9,947 bases of DNA from JBBIJH01 sp037446075 (GCA_037446075.1 JBBIJH010000091.1:1-9947); one strand, 5' to 3'; shown: positions 1-6,303, counted from the first letter of the stretch. A program made the numbers and translations. The notes: generated by a model not told the origin, from the sequence alone.

Positions 1-29
1 ACAGGGCCACAAAGAACTTTGTTTTTGTA
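1..29 (-). pseudogene. Continuation of the response-regulator frame past the stop
   Basis: Reading leftward in the regulator's frame after the TAG gives YKNKVLCGP with no further stop before the window edge. This fits the stretch that follows 'LLE-(F/L)-M-x' in OmpR-type winged-helix domains, where R-x-x-x-x-V-L is usual. The remainder of the domain would lie outside the window. It is either the disconnected 3' part of a broken gene or part of an intact gene carrying a base-call error at 30-32. Confidence 0.5.
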
Positions 30-512
30 CTACATGAACAGTTCCAACAACGTGAACTCCTTGCTCCTCACGATGAATACATACTTCTGACGCCAGACTT
101 TCCTAGTGAGGGGATTCAGGACAAGGTCGCCGACCCGCAAGACGGACGCGGAAGTACCTCGGCGGATGAGAGAGCGGACCCGCGCTAACAGCTCTGTTAC
201 CGCGAACGGCTTCGGAAGATAATCATCCGCCCCAAGGTCGAGTCCGGCGACTCTATCCTCCACCGAACTCTTTGCTGTCAGGAAAAGTACGGGGGTGCTG
301 ATCTTCTTTTCTCGCAGGTTCTTCAGCAACGACAGACCGTCCTTTTTTGGCAGGAGAATATCCAGGATGATGAGGTCGAAATTATCCTCGAGCGCACGCT
401 GTTCACCCTCTTCGCCATCATAGGCGACCTCGACGGAATAGTTCTCCCGTTCAAGGGCGTCCTTAATGAACTGAGCTACCTTTTTCTCATCTTCGACAAG
501 AAGCAGCTTCAT
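30..512 (-). CDS. OmpR/PhoB-family response regulator, cut short by an in-frame TAG
   Basis: Two-component response regulator of 160 residues as read; intact family members are about 225. The receiver domain (about 1-115) is complete: acidic pair E7/D8, phosphoacceptor D51 in LIILDILLP, T79, and K101 in the LPKPF motif. A linker leads into the start of a winged-helix DNA-binding domain (about 125-160), recognisable by SKEFTLLELFM. Translation then meets TAG at 30-32, in the middle of that domain. Codons beyond it still look like the family (YKNKVLCGP), so this resembles a nonsense mutation, a sequencing error or a damaged gene, not a natural single-domain regulator. The ATG at 510-512 is the family's usual start (MKLLLVEDE). 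AAGGGG lies 12 nt upstream, partly inside an inverted repeat. It is divergent from the TRAP operon, so control of that operon is a reasonable inference. The partner kinase, if adjacent, would lie left of the window. Confidence 0.88.
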   Translation of the reverse strand: MKLLLVEDEKKVAQFIKDALERENYSVEVAYDGEEGEQRALEDNFDLIILDILLPKKDGLSLLKNLREKKISTPVLFLTAKSSVEDRVAGLDLGADDYLPKPFAVTELLARVRSLIRRGTSASVLRVGDLVLNPLTRKVWRQKYVFIVRSKEFTLLELFM

Positions 513-520
513 ACTATAAT
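493..520 (+). promoter_or_regulatory. Candidate sigma-70-type promoter for the TRAP operon
   Basis: TCGACA (493-498, five of six matches to TTGACA) is followed after 16 bp by a perfect TATAAT (515-520). Transcription would begin near 527 and leave an untranslated leader of about 77 nt before tatT. The elements overlap the first codons and start region of the divergent regulator, so the two transcription units would interfere or be co-regulated. This is a match by eye only; promoter consensus in this organism is unknown. Confidence 0.4.
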
Positions 521-526
521 ATTACC

Positions 527-557
527 CCTTTTTCGTCTCATTATCAAACGAAAAAGG
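527..557. repeat. Perfect 10-bp inverted repeat in the divergent gap
   Basis: CCTTTTTCGT (527-536) and ACGAAAAAGG (548-557) are exact reverse complements separated by 11 nt. The dyad sits between the regulator start (512) and tatT (604), just downstream of the candidate rightward promoter. As DNA it could be an operator. As leftward RNA its 3' arm includes the first bases of the regulator's AAGGGG ribosome-binding site, so the hairpin could limit translation. As rightward RNA it would be a leader stem. No T-run suited to a terminator follows on either strand. Confidence 0.6.
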
Positions 558-603
558 TTGCATCCCAGCCAATTTTGAGTATATTCCTTGTTGGTTTCTT
601 CTC

Positions 604-1467
604 ATGGAATCGAAAGTCATACTCCTGCTTCTCGGGACGGTTTTCCTCTCTGCTTGCGTTCAGACCATTGCTCTTCGTTCAACAGCCAGCATCGTTGACT
701 ACGGATTGGAGGCAATCAACGAGGAGCCTGACCTTGAGCTGGCTGAGCAGAGTATTGCAGCAAACCTGAAGCTGCTTGAGGGGCTGCTGAAAGGAGAACC
801 TGAGAACGAACGTCTGCTCTTGCTCGCATGCCGTGGGTACAGCAGCTACGCTCTCGGATTCGCGGAGGACGATTCTGTTGAGCGTGCGCGTACCTTCTAT
901 TTGCGCGCCCGGGATTACGGCCTTCGGATTCTGCGCAAGAAAAAAGAGCTTGCACAGACCTTGGAGAGAGACCCTGAAAGTTTCCGGCAAAGGCTCTCGA
1001 CCCTTTCTGATGACGATACCCCCGCGGCCTTTTGGGTGGCAAATGCCTGGGGGAATTATGTGAGGCTGAGTCTGACGGATCCGGCGGCAGTTGCAGACCT
1101 TCCGAAGGTCGAAGCCCTCTTCGATTTTGTCCTGCAGCATGACGAAAGCTATTTTTATGGAAGTGCTCACCTGGCCCTGGGAACCCTTTATGGTTCACGG
1201 CCCAAGATCCTTGGAGGAAACTTGGAGAAGGCTCGTCGGCACTTCGAGAGATGCCTCGAGTTGTCAGACGGGAAGTTCCTTCTCGCGTACGTTTATTATG
1301 CGATGACCTATGCTACTCAAGTGCAAGACAGGCAGAAGTTTTCCAGCCTCTTGTCGAAAGTAGAGGAAGCATCGATTGAACTTCTCCCTGAGCAGCGGCT
1401 GGCCAATGCGATCGCAAAAAAGAAAGCGAGAAGATTGATGGAGAAAATCTCGGAGCTTTTTGAATGA
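604..1467 (+). CDS. tatT: TRAP transporter T-component lipoprotein (TatT family)
   Basis: Predicted outer- or inner-membrane-anchored periplasmic lipoprotein of 287 residues. A short hydrophobic signal ends in the lipobox LSAC, giving the lipidated Cys18. The rest is helical with TPR-like pairs, roughly residues 42-75, 78-115, 162-195 and 203-236. Family-like stretches include AAFWVANAWG (141-150) near the middle and GGNLEKARRHFERCLELSDG (204-223). In Treponema pallidum the homologous TatT is a TPR lipoprotein that associates with the binding protein TatP and is thought to help deliver ligand to the permease. It is the first gene of the operon and its last codons overlap the next start by ATGA. 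ATG 604 is chosen because it gives a proper signal peptide, although no clear Shine-Dalgarno precedes it. It is unrelated to the twin-arginine Tat system despite the name. Confidence 0.88.
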   Translation: MESKVILLLLGTVFLSACVQTIALRSTASIVDYGLEAINEEPDLELAEQSIAANLKLLEGLLKGEPENERLLLLACRGYSSYALGFAEDDSVERARTFYLRARDYGLRILRKKKELAQTLERDPESFRQRLSTLSDDDTPAAFWVANAWGNYVRLSLTDPAAVADLPKVEALFDFVLQHDESYFYGSAHLALGTLYGSRPKILGGNLEKARRHFERCLELSDGKFLLAYVYYAMTYATQVQDRQKFSSLLSKVEEASIELLPEQRLANAIAKKKARRLMEKISELFE

Positions 1468-2480
1468 AGCGACTCAGCACCACGGCATTGTGTAGTCTTG
1501 TTTTCCTGATCTGCGAGGATGCTTTTTCACAGGAGTATCTCATAAAGTTCGCCACACTTGCCCCTGACGGCAGCACTTGGATGAACGTGATGAAAGAGTA
1601 CGACAATGCCGTCCGACGCGAAAGTGGGGGACGTTTAGGATTCAAGATCTATTCGGGAGGAAAGGCGGGGGATGAAAAAGATGTTCTTCGAAAGATCCAG
1701 CTTGGCCAGTTCCACTCCGGCGGATTTACCGGTGTCGGGTTAGGCGAGATTGCCCCAAAAGTACGGATCCTCGATTCCCCGTTCCTCTTCGAGACCTACG
1801 ACGAGGTCGATCATATCTACAGGACGTTTGCCAAGGAGTTTGAGGAAGCATTCGAAGAAAATGGCTATGTTCTCCTCGGCTGGGCCGAGGTCGGATTCGT
1901 CTATATCTTCAGCAAGTCTCCTATCCTCACATCAGAAGATGTGAAGAGAAACAAGGTGTGGGTATGGGAAGGGGACCCCATCGCGGAGGCAGCATTCAGA
2001 GCGCTGGGGGTTTCTCCCATCCCCCTCTCGATCACGGATGTTCTTACCTCCCTTCAAACGGGTCTGGTGAATGCAGTGTACACCTCACCTCTGGCGGCCA
2101 TCTCTCTGCAGTGGTTTACCCGAGTAAAGTACATGCTTGATGTCCCTCTTGCCGATGCGGCGGGAGCGGTGGTGATCTCCAAAAGGAAATTCGATGAGCT
2201 GCCCCCCGATTTGAGAGAGATTCTCTTGCGCAACGGAAGAAAGCACATGGAAAAACTAACGGCCCTCAGCCGAGAGGATAATCGGAAGTCGATCCAGGTG
2301 CTTCAGAAGAATGGAATTGAGATTACCCTGCCTTCCGGAGTAGAATTGCGCCAGCGATATTACGAGATTGGAAAATCTGCGCGCCGGTTCCTTGTGGGGA
2401 AGTTATACTCGGAAGATTTTCTCACCAGGGTTGAACAGGCAGTCCTCGATTTTCGCTCCAAACGTTCTCACTCCAGATGA
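1464..2480 (+). CDS. dctP: TRAP transporter substrate-binding protein, DctP family (TatP-like)
   Basis: Periplasmic ligand-binding subunit of 338 residues, a normal length for the family. An N-terminal signal peptide probably ends near residue 22 (DAFS|QEY). It contains cysteines at 10 and 17 but no convincing lipobox, so a soluble protein is likely. The mature protein begins with the family-typical IKFATLAPDGSTW. Other hallmarks are the FxGxGLGE-like region (about 88-95), PFLFETYDEVD (106-116) and LGVSPIPLSITDVLTSLQTG (181-200). Classical DctP proteins have K-x-R-V here, where the Arg salt-bridges the ligand carboxylate. This one reads K164-V-W166-V-W, so the anchor is absent. As I recall, related T-component binding proteins share this aromatic version, so it marks a subfamily, not a defect. 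GGAG lies 8 nt before the start, which overlaps the tatT stop. It probably hands ligand to DctQM with TatT assisting; the ligand is unknown. Confidence 0.9.
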   Translation: MKRLSTTALCSLVFLICEDAFSQEYLIKFATLAPDGSTWMNVMKEYDNAVRRESGGRLGFKIYSGGKAGDEKDVLRKIQLGQFHSGGFTGVGLGEIAPKVRILDSPFLFETYDEVDHIYRTFAKEFEEAFEENGYVLLGWAEVGFVYIFSKSPILTSEDVKRNKVWVWEGDPIAEAAFRALGVSPIPLSITDVLTSLQTGLVNAVYTSPLAAISLQWFTRVKYMLDVPLADAAGAVVISKRKFDELPPDLREILLRNGRKHMEKLTALSREDNRKSIQVLQKNGIEITLPSGVELRQRYYEIGKSARRFLVGKLYSEDFLTRVEQAVLDFRSKRSHSR

Positions 2481-2989
2481 AGCTGCTGCTCCGTCTTGGC
2501 CGGGCCGTCGCGACCGTCGAATCTGCCCTCGTTGTCTTTCTCCTCGGAATCATGACCCTGCTTGGGTTCACCCAGGTCGTCCTGCGAAACTTTTTCTCTT
2601 CGGGGATTCTCTGGGCGGATACATTCTTGCGCCAACTTGTTCTCTGGGTGGCATTTCTTGGTGCTTCGCTCGCGGTTCGGGAGAGGAAACATCTCAACGT
2701 CGATGTGCTCACGCGGTTCATGTCAGAGCGTGGCAAAAAACTCGCTCGCCTGGTCACGGACGTTTTCGCTGGAGTCGTTTGCGTAGTCTTCCTGAAAGCG
2801 TCTCTGACCTTTGTTCAGAATGAGATTCACCAAGGCACCGTCCTTTTCCTCGAAATCCCGACGTGGTATTTCCAACTCATCATCCCCGTTGGATACGCGC
2901 TTCTCTCATTTCGGTTTCTGATTCTCAACGGAGTGGTGGATCTCCAGGCACTTACGCGCAAGTCTACGACTGAAAGCGACCCAGGATAA
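2477..2989 (+). CDS. dctQ: TRAP transporter small membrane subunit (DctQ family)
   Basis: Inner-membrane protein of 170 residues with four predicted membrane segments, near 17-37, 52-67, 92-112 and 130-150, the standard DctQ topology. The signature region is recognisable: VVLRNFF (34-40), then W46, and LVLWVAFLGASLAVRERKHL (54-73) leading into NVDVL. DctQ pairs with DctM to form the permease. The start lies in an ATGA overlap with the dctP stop and has no obvious Shine-Dalgarno, so translation probably depends on coupling to the upstream gene. The acidic residue usual in the W-x-(E/D)-x-x-x-R motif is D48, with R52 following. The C-terminal 20 residues are polar and likely cytoplasmic. Confidence 0.92.
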   Translation: MKLLLRLGRAVATVESALVVFLLGIMTLLGFTQVVLRNFFSSGILWADTFLRQLVLWVAFLGASLAVRERKHLNVDVLTRFMSERGKKLARLVTDVFAGVVCVVFLKASLTFVQNEIHQGTVLFLEIPTWYFQLIIPVGYALLSFRFLILNGVVDLQALTRKSTTESDPG

Positions 2990-4302
2990 TGTTGACACTG
3001 CTTATCGCGGTCCTCCTTGTCTTCCTAGCATTTATCGGAGCGCCATTGTTTGCAATCATCGGGGCGATTGCCCTCATGGCGTTTGCCGCGGCCCAGACCG
3101 ACTCCTCGATTGCTGTGGTAGAACTCTATCGGATCACGAGCCAGACCGTGCTGATTGCTGTTCCTCTCTTTGCGTTTGCCGGTTATATGCTTGCCGAGAG
3201 CCGTACACCTCAGCGTCTCATCAATCTTTCGCGCGCAATGTTTGGGTGGATGCCGGGCGGACTTGCTATCGTTGTTCTCATTTCATGCGCAGTCTTTACA
3301 GCATTTACGGGCGCCTCTGGGATCACCATCGTCGCTCTGGGTGGGCTCCTCTACCCGGTTCTACTTCAGGAAAAATATCCCGAGAGATTTTCCCTTGGCT
3401 TGGTAACGACCTCGGGAAGCTTGGGCCTACTTTTTCCACCCAGTCTTCCCTTGATCCTCTACAGCATGGTCGCTTCGCTGACTACGGCACAGGCGGGAGG
3501 ATTCGAGATCGTAAGCGTAGACCAGCTGTTCGTGGCAGGAATCCTTCCCGGGCTTCTCCTCGTCTTGATGCTCTCCTTCTACAGCATCAGGAGGGGGGCT
3601 GCGGGAGGAGTGCCTCGGACGCCCTTCTCTTGGTCGAACCTCTGGGTTTCTCTTCGAGCTGCGGCATGGGAGATCCCTCTTCCGTTCATTATTCTCGGGG
3701 GTATCTACGGCGGATTCATCACTGCGACAGAGGCCGCTGCAATCTCCGCCTTCTACGTTTTTGTCGTGGAGGTGCTCATCTATCGAGATCTTTCTCTGAC
3801 TCATGATCTCCTTCGTGTCATGCGAGAGAGTATGCTTCTTGTTGGTGCGATTATCCTTATCATCGCCAGTGCCCTTGGATTGACAAATTATCTCATCATC
3901 GAAGAGGTGCCCCAAAAACTTTTTGAGTTCATCCAAACGTACATTTCTAGCAAGGTAGTCTTCCTGATTCTGTTAAACGTATTTCTCCTCATCGTGGGCA
4001 TGATGATGGATATCTTCTCTGCAATTATCGTTGTTATCCCTCTTATCGTTCCCGTTGCAAAAAGTTTTGGTGTGGATCCGATTCATCTCGGAATCATCTT
4101 CCTCGCGAATCTGGAGATTGGCTATCTTACCCCTCCCGTCGGATTGAATCTCTTCATCTCCAGCTTCCGATTTGAAAAGCCGATTGCTCGCGTGGTGCTA
4201 GCGGTACTTCCGTTCATTGGGATTCTCCTCATCGCTCTCCTGGTCATCACCTACGTTCCCGGTCTGAGTCTTTGGCTAACCCGGGTCTTCCACGTCCTTT
4301 GA
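2989..4302 (+). CDS. dctM: TRAP transporter large membrane subunit (DctM family)
   Basis: Polytopic permease of 437 residues, the usual DctM length, with about a dozen hydrophobic segments. It is the ion-coupled transport subunit, driven by sodium or proton gradients in characterised members. Hallmarks in order: PLFAFAGYMLAES (59-71), FTGASGITIVALGG (106-119), GLLFPPSLPLILYSM (146-160), GGIYGGFITATEAAA (237-251) and NLEIGYLTPPVGLNLFISS (374-392). The two PP-containing segments lie in the paired transport-domain repeats. The start overlaps the dctQ stop by one base (TAATG), so translation is probably coupled. It is the last gene of the four-gene transporter operon. GAS replaces the more common G-S-S in the first repeat, which may reflect the subfamily. 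Confidence 0.95.
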   Translation: MLTLLIAVLLVFLAFIGAPLFAIIGAIALMAFAAAQTDSSIAVVELYRITSQTVLIAVPLFAFAGYMLAESRTPQRLINLSRAMFGWMPGGLAIVVLISCAVFTAFTGASGITIVALGGLLYPVLLQEKYPERFSLGLVTTSGSLGLLFPPSLPLILYSMVASLTTAQAGGFEIVSVDQLFVAGILPGLLLVLMLSFYSIRRGAAGGVPRTPFSWSNLWVSLRAAAWEIPLPFIILGGIYGGFITATEAAAISAFYVFVVEVLIYRDLSLTHDLLRVMRESMLLVGAIILIIASALGLTNYLIIEEVPQKLFEFIQTYISSKVVFLILLNVFLLIVGMMMDIFSAIIVVIPLIVPVAKSFGVDPIHLGIIFLANLEIGYLTPPVGLNLFISSFRFEKPIARVVLAVLPFIGILLIALLVITYVPGLSLWLTRVFHVL

Positions 4303-4331
4303 GAATAGCTGGTTCGGCAGCCTTTGACAGA

Positions 4332-4364
4332 CAAGCGCCAATGCTTGACTCTTCCTCTTTTTTT
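4332..4364 (+). terminator. Possible intrinsic terminator after dctM
   Basis: CAAGCG (4332-4337) pairs with TGCTTG (4342-4347), the innermost pair being G-U, around a CCAA tetraloop. A pyrimidine-rich stretch follows, with seven T at 4358-4364 and another T run at 4372-4378. The stem is short and the first T run begins ten bases after it, so efficiency is doubtful. The position, 30 bp past the dctM stop and before an unrelated operon, supports a transcript end here. Confidence 0.35.
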
Positions 4365-4373
4365 CTATATATT
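4345..4373 (+). promoter_or_regulatory. Candidate sigma-70-type promoter for the yceD-rpmF-fab operon
   Basis: TTGACT (4345-4350, five of six) and TATATT (4368-4373, five of six) are separated by 17 bp. Transcription would start near 4380 and give a leader of about 95 nt before yceD. The -35 box overlaps the 3' arm of the possible dctM terminator, so the two elements share bases. Recognised by eye only. Confidence 0.45.
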
Positions 4374-4413
4374 TTTTTGAGTTTTTCGGGGGTTTTTGAC
4401 CAGTAAGATGATG

Positions 4414-4452
4414 GTACGGGAGAGTTTGGGGCGTTCGGGGCTACTTCCGTAC
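4414..4452 (+). promoter_or_regulatory. Leader hairpin upstream of yceD
   Basis: GTACGGGAG (4414-4422) and CTTCCGTAC (4444-4452) form a 9-bp stem with a single G-U pair and a 21-nt G-rich loop. It lies in the presumed untranslated leader, ending 23 bases before the yceD start and about 11 before its GGGGGAG ribosome-binding site (4463-4469). No T-run follows, so it is not a standard terminator. It could be a protein-binding or stability element; no known riboswitch or ribosomal-protein leader class was recognised. Confidence 0.4.
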
Positions 4453-4475
4453 AACGCTAGCTGGGGGAGATTCAT

Positions 4476-4976
4476 ATGAAGATCAATGTATCCAAGATCT
4501 CCGAGGGGATTCATGAGTACGGGTTATCAGCGGAACCAGCAGAGATTGGCCTCGATAATCAGTTCCATTCCACCGTGCATGTGGCGATAAGGCTCGAGAA
4601 GAGGAATCGACAGATTCATCTTAAAGGGCATGTTGAGACGACGGCTCAGTTCCAGTGTGATCGCTGCATCGATGAATTCGAGATGCAGATTGGAAAGTCC
4701 TACGAAATGTTTTATATCACGGAAGAGTCAGAGCGGAATCTGTACGAGCCGGATGAAGTCCAGGTGATCTCCTCCGACGTCAATGAAATCGATATCAGCG
4801 AGGACGTCCGACAGATGGTTTTGCTTGCCATCCCACAGAAGTTATTGTGTAAAGAAACTTGTGCTGGACTTTGTCCTCATTGTGGACGGAATCTGAACCG
4901 AGATCGCTGCACGTGTGCACGCGAGGAGGTCGATCCACGCTGGGACAAGCTACGTGGGCTAATGAATTATCAGTGA
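4476..4976 (+). CDS. yceD: YceD/DUF177 family protein (23S rRNA accumulation)
   Basis: Protein of 166 residues of the DUF177 family; the E. coli member YceD affects 23S rRNA accumulation and is encoded next to rpmF, as here. The central CDRC motif (61-64) sits in the conserved region following QFQ. A second cysteine cluster near the C-terminus, C125, C129, C133, C136, C145 and C147 (TCAGLCPHCGRNLN), looks like a metal-binding knuckle and is common in many bacterial homologues though absent in others. The family's closing motif appears as DPRWDKLRGL (153-162). A strong purine-rich ribosome-binding site (GGGGGAG) stands 6 nt before the ATG. It is probably the first gene of the operon and likely cytoplasmic. 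Confidence 0.92.
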   Translation: MKINVSKISEGIHEYGLSAEPAEIGLDNQFHSTVHVAIRLEKRNRQIHLKGHVETTAQFQCDRCIDEFEMQIGKSYEMFYITEESERNLYEPDEVQVISSDVNEIDISEDVRQMVLLAIPQKLLCKETCAGLCPHCGRNLNRDRCTCAREEVDPRWDKLRGLMNYQ

Positions 4977-5002
4977 AGAAGAAACAGACGGAGTGAGGAT
5001 CT

Positions 5003-5185
5003 ATGCCGAACCCAAAACGACGCCATTCGAAATCACGACGAGACAAACGGCGGACGCACTACAAAGCTGTTCTTCCTTCGGTCGGTGAATGCCCGAATTG
5101 TCATGAACCAAAACTCCTGCACCGTGCCTGTCCAAACTGCGGGTACTATAACGGGCGCTCGATTATTATACCGAAGGAAGCCTAG
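5003..5185 (+). CDS. rpmF: 50S ribosomal protein L32
   Basis: Sixty residues, the normal size for bL32. The basic N-terminus MPNPKRRHSKSRRDKRRTHY is diagnostic (commonly M-A-V-P-K-R-K-x-S-K). A zinc-ribbon follows with C30/C33 (CPNC) and C43/C46 (CPNC), so this is the cysteine-bearing, zinc-binding paralogue type. It ends with the usual GYYNGRSII. GAGG lies 4 nt before the start and yceD ends 26 nt upstream, so the pair is probably co-transcribed. It is a structural component of the large ribosomal subunit. Confidence 0.97.
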   Translation: MPNPKRRHSKSRRDKRRTHYKAVLPSVGECPNCHEPKLLHRACPNCGYYNGRSIIIPKEA

Positions 5186-5280
5186 AACAGCTCCGCGGCC
5201 TCCCATTTCACGTATCCTCAATTGTCCTTGTCTCATTTCCAACCAGCGGGAACACAGTCTGAATTGTTCACAGGACTTCC

Positions 5281-6303
5281 GTGCAAATGCCGACTAAGCT
5301 GAGAATCGCAGTTGATGCCATGGGGGGAGATTACGCTCCACAGAACACCGTGGCGGGGGCTCTCGAGGCACTCGACCAGGCAAAGGACAGGTTCTCGGTT
5401 ATCCTCGTGGGCCGGGAGGAAGAAATCCGGGAGGAACTCCGGAAGCACCACGTCAATGGCCGTGCGCCTTTGGTGGTACAGGCACCCGAGGTCATTACCT
5501 TCGAAGACTCCCCTACCTCTGCTCTGAAGACGAAGAAGCAATCTTCCATTGTCGTTGGTGTAACTCTGCACAAGGAAGGTAAGGCGGATGCGTTTGTCAG
5601 CGCTGGAAACACAGGTGCGGTTCTCTCTGCTTCCACGTTGATCCTTGGCCGCCTGAAAGGTGTTGGGCGTCCGACCATCGGGGCAGTATTTCCAACGGAA
5701 GGAGGAATCTGTCTTCTTCTCGATGCAGGAGCTAATGTGGATTGCCGGCCTCAGCATCTGCTCGAATTCGCGGTCATGGGCTCTATCTATATACGCCAGC
5801 TCTGTCATGAACAGAATCCAACCGTCGGGTTGTTGAACATTGGGGAGGAAGCGTCGAAAGGAGGATCGCAGAGTCAGGAGGCGTTCCAGTTGCTTGCTCG
5901 GAGCAAGTTGAATTTCATCGGGAATGTCGAAGGGCGCGATATTCTCAAAGGGAAGGCACAGGTGGTTGTGTGCGACGGCTTTGTTGGAAACGTTGTACTG
6001 AAGTTCGGCGAGAGCTTTGTCAGCATGGTGAGAAGACGACTAGTGGAGTACGGGCGGAGGAGCTTCTGGAATAAGATCCGGGCGCGTCTGGCTTACGGTG
6101 CTCTAAGAAAGATGATGAAGGATTTCGATTATCAAGAATACGGTGGGGTTCCCGTTCTTGGCGTCAACGGAGTTTGTATTATCGGGCATGGGCAGTCTAC
6201 CGCAAAGGCCGTGCGGAATATGATTCTCCGAGCAGAAGAGATGGTCTTAAGCAACATCAATGACCAAATCCAGAACGAACTTCAAACGATTGCCCGAGGG
6301 TGA
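5281..6303 (+). CDS. plsX: Phosphate acyltransferase PlsX
   Basis: Converts acyl-ACP plus phosphate to acyl-phosphate, the donor that PlsY uses to acylate glycerol-3-phosphate in phospholipid synthesis; a peripheral membrane enzyme. Length is normal (340). Conserved blocks: DAMGGD (12-17), SAGNTGA (107-113), LLDAGAN (146-152), GLLNIGEE (183-190), DGFVGN (232-237), YGGVPVLGVNG (287-297) and GHGQS (302-306). Two starts compete: GTG at 5281, 5 nt after AGGA (5272-5275), and ATG at 5287, 11 nt after it. Homology does not separate them, since the conserved part starts at KLRIAVDAMGGD; spacing slightly favours GTG. A 95-nt gap (5186-5280) separates it from rpmF, with no clear promoter or strong hairpin. 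It overlaps no gene and fabH starts one base after its stop. Confidence 0.97.
   Translation: MQMPTKLRIAVDAMGGDYAPQNTVAGALEALDQAKDRFSVILVGREEEIREELRKHHVNGRAPLVVQAPEVITFEDSPTSALKTKKQSSIVVGVTLHKEGKADAFVSAGNTGAVLSASTLILGRLKGVGRPTIGAVFPTEGGICLLLDAGANVDCRPQHLLEFAVMGSIYIRQLCHEQNPTVGLLNIGEEASKGGSQSQEAFQLLARSKLNFIGNVEGRDILKGKAQVVVCDGFVGNVVLKFGESFVSMVRRRLVEYGRRSFWNKIRARLAYGALRKMMKDFDYQEYGGVPVLGVNGVCIIGHGQSTAKAVRNMILRAEEMVLSNINDQIQNELQTIARG

Noticed and set aside
30..32. TAG as a recoded sense codon or programmed read-through site
   Set aside because: TAG is the true stop of rpmF and fabD in this window, and no pyrrolysine-type or read-through context is visible. A mutation or sequence error is simpler.
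679..1198. Two overlapping minus-strand open frames inside tatT
   Set aside because: Both are antisense to a coherent TatT protein with lipobox and TPR-like helices; neither translation resembles a known family.
3427..3936. Minus-strand open frame inside dctM (169 codons)
   Set aside because: Antisense to membrane segments of an intact DctM. Its product is highly charged with no family pattern, the usual mirror of hydrophobic codons.
4396..4401. TTGACC as a second -35 box upstream of yceD
   Set aside because: No acceptable -10 box occurs 15-19 bp downstream; that region is G-rich.
5233..5808. Minus-strand open frame across the rpmF-plsX gap and the start of plsX (191 codons)
   Set aside because: Most of it is antisense to conserved PlsX blocks, and it has no recognisable motif and no convincing ribosome-binding site.
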